Assembly: GCA_024734495.1 (NCBI GenBank) | Contig: JALMQS010000187.1 | Coordinates: 21,480,572-21,544,571 of the forward strand | Length of the DNA stretch: 64,000 bases | Reading direction: 5' to 3' | Origin: Forficula auricularia | Lineage: Eukaryota > Arthropoda > Insecta > Dermaptera > Forficulidae | Shown here: positions 18,700 through 29,000 of the stretch, piece by piece | Numbering within the stretch: position 1 is the first letter of the stretch | How the letters are laid out: each line of letters starts with the position of its first letter | The notes under the pieces: generated by a model | Databases searched by the model: none | What the model saw: the letters and a program-made list of their open reading frames with translations, nothing else | What the model was told of the DNA's origin: nothing | Translations under genes and position numbers: made by a program

Positions 18700-18940
18700 A
18701 GGGGGGTTAATTTTTGCATTTATAGACTCAAAGGGCCCCACTGATTATGTATACAAAATTTGGTTGAGTTTGGTACAAGAGCCTAGATTTTCATTTTTTG
18801 ACCCCCCCCCCCCCATTTCGGGCGGTTAGTTTTTGCAATTTTAGACTTCTGGGGTCCCACTGATTATGTATACAAAATTTGGTTGAGTTTGCTCAAATGG
18901 CCTAGATTTTTAATTTTTTAACCCCCTTCCACCCCCCGAT
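18700..18940 (+). repeat. ~120-bp minisatellite, two units
   Basis: Two units with TTTTTGCA starts 120 bp apart, each containing CACTGATTATGTATACAAAA and TTTGGTTGAGTTTG. Confidence 0.85.
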
Positions 18941-19734
18941 ATGCACCAAAATCTAATCAGCTCTTAATCTCAATAGAACAAAAATACGTGTGAAATTTGG
19001 TTTTGATATTCACACTAGTTTTTGAGCTAGCTCGTCCACACAAATTTGGTAACGCACAGACTAACGGACAACCAGACAACCGGACAGACAGACTAACAGA
19101 CATTTTGACAAAACAATTATTATCTCGAAAAATATAATTTTTTCGATGTTCAGTTATTAGAGCTTTTTTATAGAGCGAAATGCCATGGTTTTAACAATTT
19201 TTAATCAAAATTGTTTCAGCCGTTTTTGAGATATTTTGAAAAGAAGGAGAAAAACCACTTTTTTCATGCACGTTTACAATACTTGACCACTTCCCTGTAT
19301 GGTAAAGTAAAGTGTTTTCCTTCTTTTTTCGAAATATCTAAAAAACGACGCTGGCTTCTGTTTTGATTAAAAAAATTGGATGAAACCATGGCATTTCGGT
19401 CTATAAAAAAGCTCTATGAAATAATTTAGAAAAAATTATATTTTCGGATGTCTTTTTTGTCGAAATTATTAGTCTGTTAGTCTGTGCGTTACCAAATTTA
19501 GTGGTTGAGCTGGCTCAAAAGCTAGTCTGTATATCCAAAACCAATTTCACCCCTTTGTTACATTGAATTAAGACCTGATTAGATTTCGGCGCATATCGAC
19601 CGGGTTAAAAATTATAATATTTTCAAACTAAAAAACAAGAAAAAGGAAATATACTTTAAAATGAACCTATAATAACGAAAATATTTTTTTTTTGGCGCCA
19701 AAAATTGAGAGGGGTCAAAAAAATCTGAGTATTT

Positions 19735-20010
19735 GATGAGCAAACTCAACCATATTTTATATACATAATCAGTGGGGCCCAGAACACCCTAAATTGGAAA
19801 AACAAACCACCCAAATTTGGGGGGGGGGGGGGGGGCAAAAAAATGAAAGTCTAGACCCTTGGACCAATTCAACCAATTTTGTATACATAATCCGTGGGCT
19901 ACCAGAAGACTAAAAATGCAAAAACTAACCGCCCAAAATGGGGGATGGGTTGGTTGTAGGGTCAAAAAATTAAAATCTAGGCCCTTGTACCAAACTCAAC
20001 CAGAAGTGTA
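19735..20010 (-). repeat. ~120-bp minisatellite, inverted arm
   Basis: The same unit on the minus strand (TTGTATACATAATC, ATGCAAAAACTAACC), with an 18-G run at about 19820. Confidence 0.85.
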
Positions 20011-20263
20011 TGGTAAAGTCAAGTGGATGTCCACATCATAACGTGTCAATTTATTTATGTATAATTTTTATGTTTTTCTTTTTGATTTTTGTTTGTAAAT
20101 GTTAATTTTTTCTGTATATTTATACCTATTGTTGTAACTGAATTATAAATGTATCTTATGTAACCAAATATAAAAATTTATCAACATACAATTCATATTT
20201 TTAATAAACTAAGAGCGAGCCCTATATGTTAAAATTTGTATAGCTCACCATTGCTTGACACTA

Positions 20264-21421
20264 CAATATCAAAGCGCACAGCGTGCGCAGGCCAAGTTCG
20301 AGCATTGGCTTGGCCATACACGCTGTACGCTATTTACACGAACAATTTCGGGCCCCTTGCAGCTCGGAATCCATTTGATATACAGAGCTGAAATTAAACA
20401 CATGTAATTATGTAATCTATCTTGGGGTGAGTACCAAATTTCAATAATATAGCTTAAATAGATTCTGAGATATGGAGCTGTAAATATAGCTAATTTTGGC
20501 ACTCACTCACTCACTGAGACAGGTCATCAAAACCTTATAGGGTACTTTGAGGGGTGAACCGCGATTGGAATTAGGTGTACGCCGTCTTTGGAATTACTTT
20601 GGAATTCATTAGATAATCTATTGTCTTCTATTTGGAAATGAAAGTGGAAGTGGAAGTAGGTGTACACGATTTTAGGTCGCGGTTCACCCCTCGGGGTACT
20701 TCCAATCATGCGTTCAGGCTTAATCCCACGGATGATAGCTTCGCATCATTAAATTTCCCCTGCTAGTAGAGTTTGGGACACAAACAAAGGAAAAATTCCA
20801 AAATTCTAACATTCAACCCCCTCAAAATGGGGGGAAGGGTCAAAAATGAAAATTCTAGCCCGTTGGACCAAACTCAACCAAATTTTGTATGGATATCCTG
20901 TGGGCCCCCTGAATGCTAGAAATGCAAAAACTAACCACTCAAAATGGTGTGTGTGGGGGGGGGGGGGGATGAAAATTCTAGCCCGTTGGACTAAACTCAA
21001 CCAAATTTTGTATACATATTCTGTGGGTCCCCTGAAGGCTAGAAATGCAAAAACTTGCCACTCAAAATGAGGGGGGTTCAAAAATGAAAATTCTATCCCG
21101 TTGGACCAAACTCAACCAAATTTTGTATACATATTCTGTGGGGCCCCAGAAGGCTAGAAATACAAAAACTAACCTCCCGAAGGGGTCAAAAATAAAAATT
21201 CTAGCACTTTGTACCGAAAGGGGCTTCCTCATAGCTTATAAAAAAGAAAGAGAAATCTCAACCAAAACATTCTGTTAAAAAACAGGTCAAGTTCAAAAAA
21301 TAAGTGAAATCTAGTGTGTAGCCAAGTTAAATTCGCCAAGAATAATTAAGTTGAGAGATCTATTTTCTCTTTCTTTTTTTAAACTTGGCCTGTTTTTACA
21401 CAGAATGTTTTGGTTGAGATG
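20264..21421. repeat. duplicated ~0.9 kb repeat, copy 2, with a MITE inserted
   Basis: Second copy of the repeat at 16936-17812. It is longer because a CGAGGGG-family MITE sits at 20548-20693 and because it holds about four minisatellite units (20815-21190). Confidence 0.75.
20548..20693. mobile_element. CGAGGGG-family MITE, copy 1
   Basis: Ends TGAGGGGTGAACCGCGA and GCGGTTCACCCCTCG. The 8-bp duplication GGGTACTT is perfect on both sides (20540-20547 and 20694-20701). Confidence 0.9.
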
Positions 21422-21429
21422 ATAATTTC

Positions 21430-21573
21430 CGAGGGTGAACCGCGACCTAAAATCGTGTACACCTACTCATTTCCAAGTAGAAGACAATAGATGACAATAG
21501 ATTATCTAATGAATTCCAAAATAATTCCAAAGACGGTGATGCACACCTAATTCCAATCGCGGTTCACCCCTCG
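21430..21573. mobile_element. CGAGGGG-family MITE, copy 2
   Basis: Same TIRs, opposite orientation of the body to copy 1. Flanking octamers ATAATTTC and ATAATTCC differ at one position. Confidence 0.88.
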
Positions 21574-22084
21574 ATAATTCCCAATAGAGTAAAGCAAGGT
21601 AAAATTAAATTGATGAATTTCCTATTCATTACATTATTACTTTAACTTATATCTATAAATATAAAATTAAGGTTTTTGTCTGTACATGGCTCCAAATCAC
21701 GCCAAATTTTGGTTGCACACGTTTCAAGCAAAGTTATGAACGAAAACACCCTCAACAAAATTCCTGTCTGAAGGTCTGTATGTTTCCGTCGTTTCCGAAA
21801 AGTTGCTCACTATTCACGTCAAAACGGCTGAAGGGATTATTTTGAAATATCATATTTACATCAGATGTCTTCTAACTTACGTTTTTAGCTATATAACGTT
21901 TTGATATTTTGACCCCAGAAGGGGGTTTGGGGGGGGGGGCACGAATGAAAATTATCAAATAACTCCTAAACTATTAACTCTACGGCAAATTTTATTATGA
22001 ACAAAGTTGTAGGGGATGTGATTTCTGACAACTTTTGTTTAAAAAAATTCCCCCAAAAAAATCACCCAAAAAAGAGGGGGGGGG

Positions 22085-22290
22085 GGGTCAAAGTATGAAA
22101 ATTCTTGCTCTTTGACCAAACTCAACCAAATTTTGTATACATAAATTGTGGGTCACTAGAAGGGTGTAAATGCAAAAACTAACCATCCAAAATTGGGGGG
22201 GAGGGGGATCAAAAATGAAAATTCTTACTCTTAGAGCCAACTTAACCAAATTTTGTTTACATAATCTGTGATTCACTAGAAGGCTAGAAA
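22085..22290 (-). repeat. ~120-bp minisatellite, two units
   Basis: Two units of the same dispersed minisatellite (AACCAAATTTTGTATACATA), separated by a G run. They lie just before the G-rich tract upstream of LRIG. Confidence 0.8.
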
Positions 22291-22306
22291 TGAAACAACT
22301 GGATGC

Positions 22307-22505
22307 GGGGGTGGAGGGCACGGGGGTGGGGTGCGGGGGGTCTGGGGGTTCAGGTGAGGGTCCAGAGTAGTGGGGTGGTTCGGGGCTGGGGTGCGGGGTG
22401 GTGGGGTGGCCCGGGTGGGTGGTTGGTTGGGTGCATATTGCGGGGGCTGGGAGGTGATGGGGGGGGGGGGGTATGAGGGGGTTCGTGGGTTGGGGTCTAG
22501 GGGGC
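22307..22505 (+). promoter_or_regulatory. strand-biased G-rich tract upstream of LRIG
   Basis: About 200 bp almost free of long A/T tracts, with many runs of three to thirteen G on the + strand (GGGTGGGGTGCGGGG and similar), in an otherwise AT-rich region. It could form G-quadruplexes. It ends about 345 bp before the LRIG start codon, but a regulatory role is only inferred. It may be an expanded simple repeat. Confidence 0.45.
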
Positions 22506-22849
22506 GTGCCTTGCAGTTAGTATATAAATATATTAAATGTAAGGCAGAAAATTGGATTTCGAGTTTTGACCGGAAACGCGAAACTTGGAAGTCGGATTGG
22601 AATGTAGCGGTCTCTCGGCTCCATTCTGCCATCTGTCGGCTTGTTTGATAAAACTCCGAACTCTTTAGTTGCTACTTCCATTTTTCTTGTCAAAATATTA
22701 TCAACTATTAATTTCAATGAAAAGATATAGTCAAAATGTAATCTTTTACTATTATTTTACAATTATATTATAATAAATAAATATAGATATGGAGCTTTTA
22801 ATATTTATTCTTTTATTATTTTAAATGTCTGACAATAAGTATTATCAAT

Positions 22850-23034
22850 ATGGCAAACCGTTTACAAATATCAATTACTTTTGCAAGTATTCTATATTTA
22901 GCTTTTTTTCTGAAACATACTTATTGTGAAGAAAATCTATGTCCTCAAGTTTGTTCATGTTCTCAAACGGATGTCGACTGTAGTAATATCCCTCTTGAGA
23001 CAACTCTTCATCTTCCTTCATGGGCAATCATTGT
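22850..23034 (+). CDS. LRIG: LRIG exon 1: signal peptide and LRR N-cap
   Basis: MANRLQISITFASILYLAFF is a clear hydrophobic leader, followed by CPQVCSCSQTDVDC, the LRRNT cysteine pattern. Donor GTAAGC starts at 23035; the exon ends in phase 2. This is the first ATG of the frame. Confidence 0.9.
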
Positions 23035-26000
23035 GTAAGCAATCCAAAACAAACAAAAACAAAATTAGAAATATTTCTTATCATAATGACATTTTCTTTC
23101 CAGGAAACTCAATGATAATGAATTAAAGGATTTATCCGAAATAAATCTTCTTCAAGTTGAACAATTAAAAGCATTGTAAATATATTATATTTTTTTTTTC
23201 TTAAAATTAAGATTTTTTTACAAAAGTAGCAATCTAAATCTAAGAATGTGTCCTCTTCTTGATGTAAGCAAATATTCACACATACTTGTTTATATAAATA
23301 AATAAATATATAAATTTATTTTGATTACTAAGGGATTGCTGGGAAAGAAAATTGGAAGGGGAAGACAGATTGGAATATTTTCCCCAGAAAATGAAAGATA
23401 TGGGATGTGAGACTTGGAGAGAAGTGAAAGAATTGTCATTGAATTGAGGCGGGTGGTTGCGTCAAACTAGTCTTAGGGCCAGTTGTATGTCGGTTGGTAA
23501 AGTCTTTGTAAAAGTTGACAAAGGATAAAACCTTAGAATTCACCTTGTGCCCGACGGGATGGCCAATCAGATGAAAGTGGGTGTCATTTGATTAGCCATC
23601 CGGCCGGGCACAAGGTGAATCTAAGGTTTTACCCGAGGGGTGAACTGCGACCTAAAATCTTCTACACCTATTTCCACTTCCAAGTAGAAGACAATAAATC
23701 AGTGTTCCGCCAACTTTTTGTGTTCAAGGTACACCTACCAAATCAAGAAATTTTAGAGGTACATCAAAGAAAAAAACAATTATTTTGATTATTTATGTCC
23801 ATCGATTAAATTAATAAGTTGTTGTAGGGAAATAAGGACAATAGCTTATGCAAATATTTTTTATTTTATGCCAACGTTTCTCAGGGCCATCAATATTAAT
23901 TCTTAGCAAACACAAATAGTCACAGTGAAAATATTTTATAAAATGACAAATATGCAAAGAAATTAAGACATTTTTCCGCTGCAAACCAACTAATGACCAC
24001 GGTACACCAGTGTGCCGCGGCACACACTTTGCGGAACACTGCAATAGATGACAATAGATTATCTAATGAATTCCAAAGTAATTCCAAAGACGTTGTACAC
24101 CTAATTCCAATCGCGGTTCACCCCTCGGTTTTACCCTATTAAAACATTTACAAAGACTACCAACCGAAATACAACTGGCTCTTAGGAGTGTGTACTCAAT
24201 GATTATGATAATTTTATTTATTTGAGAGTTTGCTTCAATTTTGCCTTCATTTTCACTCTTATTTTAGATAATATATTTTTATTTTTTTTTTATTTGACCA
24301 TTGAGTCGTAATTAAAATACTGTACGGGTATGAATGATTTATTAAAACTTTTTGGTAAAAAACACATTCTATTAAATATTAATTAATAAAGTAAAGGGAG
24401 TGTAGTTTCACAATGAATGAAATAAAATTCAAAGAGGTTTATATAGACTCAATATATTTCGGGCTAATAATTCGAAATAGGGGAGTCGGGTAGCCGAGCC
24501 GGCTAACGCGCTGGCCCCGCTCCGGCATCGATCGATTATGACGATGTTGGAGCCGAAGGTCGGGGTTCGATCCTGGCTGGCAAATAAAAATTTCTACCGG
24601 CTACAAACTCGGCTCCCTCAATAACCCTACTAACACTTTACTTATGTGGTGTCTAAATGGGCTTTGTTCCCGGTGACAATAAATAAATAAAAAAAAAAAA
24701 AAAATATATATATATATTGAGTCTATAAACCTCTGAGTTTTATTTCATTCATTGTGAAACTACACTCCCTTTACTTTATTAATTAATATCAATTTTCACC
24801 TAAAACCTACACCACTTTCCCTAAGTAAAATAAAACAACTATTAAATATACCCATTAACAAACTAACAAACATATATAACAAAACTACATGACTTATCGA
24901 CCACATCATCTGTGATCGTTTTCAACTACGATGTTTTAGATCCATTCATAACGGAACAGGTTTAATTACGGTTTAATACTCAAATAAAAATAAAATTCAA
25001 ATATTAAAGAATGAAAAAGAAAGCATTCGAAGCTATAATCCCCGGTTTTTGAATATTTTTTGACCACAAGAATTCTTGAATTACAATTCGTAACCAAATT
25101 TTCCTTTCCCAATCAATTCACTTTACGAACATTGGTAACAAATCTGTTGTTGCATAGCAAAGGGAAAAATAAATGGCTTGATTTCTAATTTTCTTTTTCC
25201 AAGTCATCGGGGAGATAACCCTGAAATCCCCCCGCCACCCACCGGCCATTATGCCCCCCCCCCCCCCCCCCAATTTTGGCCCATTCCAATTTTATATGCC
25301 AAAAATAAAATAAACTTTAATCTAGTTCAACAAAATGATAAAAAAATGACATTAAAGGTTTGGACATTCAAAATTAAACTCACTACAAAAAAACGCACAT
25401 TTTCAACCAAATTTTTATATATATACGCATAGATTAACCGGGCCCCGGGGCTAGATCTTATTGTGCCCCTCTACTAATTATTTGTTAAAATAGAATTTAT
25501 ATATAAATATTTATTATATTTTTAGAAAATCATAAGTTGGTGTCATCTATTAAATCCGATGGAATGGAATATTTTTAATTATATGTCAGAAGGGTTCCGA
25601 TGGAATGGAAAACGGATTTAATAGATGGCACCAACTTATGATTTTCTAAGAAAATTTGATTCTATTACCATCGGCAAATTGAAATCTTCCATAAATATTT
25701 ATTATATTCTTAAACGAAAATTAAACCCTGATACTGCAGGTTCTTGCCCCCACCCCTCACACACACACACACATCTCGGTGCTTCTGAATATAGGTTAGC
25801 TCAGTGTATCGTGTCCTATACTTCGACCTCTCAAAAATTTTGATGCCACCTAGTATAATAATAGTCAAACAAGTTCTGAATCGTACTTCAAATGAATGAG
25901 TTATATATATGTTGCAGTAAAAACCCGTTTTTAGTAGAAACGCGTTTTTACTGTTTTTACTAGTAAAAACGCGTTTCGCTGAATACCTTTATGGCAACTA

Positions 26001-29000
26001 GAGTTTACTGATGTTGGTTGAGGTTGGTTCAAAGGTCTAGAATCTTCATTTTTGACCTTCCGCCTCATTTCGTGTATTTATTTTTAAAATTTTTTAAACG
26101 AAAATGTCAAAAATTGGAAGAAAGGTTGTAGAAGATGTAATTTTTGACATTTTCATTTAAAATTTTTTGAAAATAAACACACGAAATGAGGCGGAAGGTC
26201 AAAAATGAAGATTCCAGACCTTTGAACCAAACTCAACCAACATCAGTAAATAACTTTTAAGGAGTTAGGTGTTGGTTCTAGGTGAAACACTTTAATATAA
26301 TAATAAAACTTGAGCAAGATTCGAGGTAGATTTCACAAAAAAAGAAATAAAACAAAATTGATTTTTGAATTCGATATATTTCGGGGGTCTTTGACTCCTG
26401 ATGATGGGCTCACCCCGAAATATATCGAATTCAAAACTCAATTTTGTTTTATTTCTTTTTTTGTGAAACCTACCTCGAATCATGCTCAAGTTTTTATTAT
26501 AACATCAGTAAACTCTAGTTGCTATAAAGGTATTCAACGAAACGCGTTTTAACAAAAAAACGGGTTTTTACTGCAATATATATAACATTTAGGGAAAGCG
26601 GTGTTGGTTTATAGTGAAACCGACGGGTGAACCGCGATTGGAATTAGGTGTACACCGTCTTTGGAAGTTTGGAATTACTTTGGAATTCATTAGATAATCT
26701 ATTGTCTTCTACTTGGAAATGAAAGTGGAAGTAGGTGTACACGATTTTAGGTTGCGGTTCACCCCTCGAGTGAAACATATTAAACACAGAAGTTTTTTAA
26801 CTGGTTATAGTGGCGTTTCACTCTTTTGTTAACCTCCTGATGATGGGCTTGTAACCCAAAATATGTATAGAGAAAAAAAAAAAATCTCCAAAATATAATT
26901 AAAGAAATTTTTAATTTTTATTTCCTCTTTGTGAAACACCACTATAACCCGTTAAAAATCTCCTGTGCAATATAAAGAATTATTTTCAATTTGACTTTTT
27001 GTAATGAATATAAATTTTATATTAAACTTAATATTTAAAACATAAATTTACAAAGGTAATTTTTTGACTATATCAGTGATGAGATGACAAATACAATATA
27101 ATTGTATAATTACCCTTCAGTGTGTTACAAAAGCCACTCTTTAGGAAACCCTGGGGTAGATATATATCAAAGTGTATATTTATTTACATCAAGCCAACAA
27201 CACATTCTTTGATTTATTCTTATAAATATACATTATTATTGATCAACTTAAATTTGATAGCTCAATTTTTTTTAAAGAAGAAAAAAATAATATCAAAATA
27301 TACTAAAAAACTATTTTTCTTATTTCAGGGATTTGAGATCGAATAGATTAGATTCAGCAAGTTTCTTGAATAACTTTACATATTTAATTGAACTTAAATA
27401 TTATCAAATACATTATGATAATCATAATTAATACTATTTTATTCACTTTTTATATTTATTTTTCAGTAAATTGGATAAAAATATATTTCAAGAAATTCCA
27501 CGATTTATTGGCTTGACTAATCTCACATATTTAAGCCTGTAAGATTAATATAATTTAAGTTATATTTTAATTTACTTAATTTATTATAATTTGTAATTTA
27601 TTTATAGGTCTCATAATTTTATTAATAATATTAAATGGAGTTCTCTCGAAGTTCTACCTCATCTCAAGACTTTGGATTTGAGTAATAATGTCATTACTCA
27701 TTTAAAAGCAAATTCTTTTCCTTCCAAATCATCTTTATTATATCTGTAAGTATTAAAAATATTGGATAGAAAAGACTTTCAATTTTATTTACATTAAATC
27801 GAGGGATGAACCGCGATTGGAATTAGGTGTACACCGTCTTTGGAATTATTTTGGAATTCATTATATAATCTATTGTCTTCTACTTGGAAATGAAAGTGGA
27901 AGTGGAAGTAGGTGTACACGATTTTAGGTCGCGGTTCACCCCTCGCATTAAATATATCTTAGAAATTTTAAAATTTCCATCATATAAATTGCTTAAATTA
28001 TAATTCAAGATTGCAAATCGAATTTGAAACAATACTTTCAGGAAGAATCAGCAAATTACATAAATTAATTTTCTTTTAATAAAAATGATGTAAAAAGAAG
28101 CAAAACTTGTAAAATTGATATTTGCATTCTAGAAGGAAATAGGCGGTGATATAAGATATAACTGAGGGATATTTCAAAGTTTGTGCAGCCGAGTCTTGAA
28201 TGAATGAAGATTGAAGGATTCATTTCTAGAATTCCATTCCCTAGAATTCATAGAGATAAAAATATTGACTAAGAAATTTGTCTCTAATTCATAGCGAACA
28301 AGGGGCCATCTGCCACTCTCCCCACTGTAATTTTCCTAAAATAAACTCAGATTAGTCTGGAATAGGTATTTTATCATCAGGACATAAATTTATTTTAAGA
28401 GTTATCTAGGATGACTTAATTATACAATTTTCATGTATTCAAAATATTATTAACTCTTCTTCAAACTTATAAAACGAGATGAAATTATTACCATCGCATA
28501 CAAGTGAGCTTTTGAGATAATTTTTTATGAACATATAGTATACAGTGCCTGGAGCACCGAGCGATCCACTGTAACTATTTGTCTCTAAGGGCCGGTTGTA
28601 TGTCGCAAAGTAAATGCTTTTTACCACTAACACAGGGTAGATGGTAAATGGAGGGACTGGGATGGCCAATCAGATGCCAGGCACTGTCAGTACTACCACT
28701 AGGTAAAAAGCATTTACTTTGCGACATACAACCGGCCCTAAATAGTTTAAGTTTCAAATTTCACTGTCAGTACCAATCATCTGATTGGCCATCCCAATCC
28801 CTCCATTTACCATCTACCCTGTGTTAGTGGTAAAAAGCATTTACTTTGCGACATACAACCGGCTCTAACTAGTTTAAGTTTCAAATTTCAAGGCTCCGCG
28901 ACTTACCGAAGACGATATATGAATGATTAAAATATTTATTTTGCGACATGACTAATTTAAACCCCCTTCCTTTATTTCAATCGGATTAAAATCTATACAC

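Larger units (their letters stand above)
18565..20045. mobile_element. large palindromic element with internal ~120-bp minisatellite
   Basis: Two roughly 740-bp halves face each other. ACTTTACAATACAGGGAATG at the left end recurs in inverted form at the centre (about 19270-19310). Each half contains GTTACCAAATTT, GCCATGGTTT, CTGATTAGATTT-like blocks and minisatellite units ending in long G or C runs. The outer ends hold GTCAAGTGGATGGCCACATC-like sequence. Related copies: 30095-30895, 55084-55310, 61556-61640 and 63780-64000. Confidence 0.65.
23476..24181. mobile_element. Harbinger-like MITE, family A, split by two further insertions
   Basis: Begins GGGCCAGTTGTATGTCGGTT and ends with the complement. 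TTA is duplicated at 23473-23475 and 24182-24184. It contains the CGAGGGG MITE at 23634-24127, which itself contains a hAT-type MITE. Confidence 0.88.

Noticed and set aside
22276..22648. Pro-rich minus ORF and Gly-rich plus ORF
   Set aside because: Product of the G-rich tract read in two directions.
24540..24600. tRNA gene (GGTTCGATCC B-box)
   Set aside because: No foldable cloverleaf; the tail and poly(A) mark it as a SINE.
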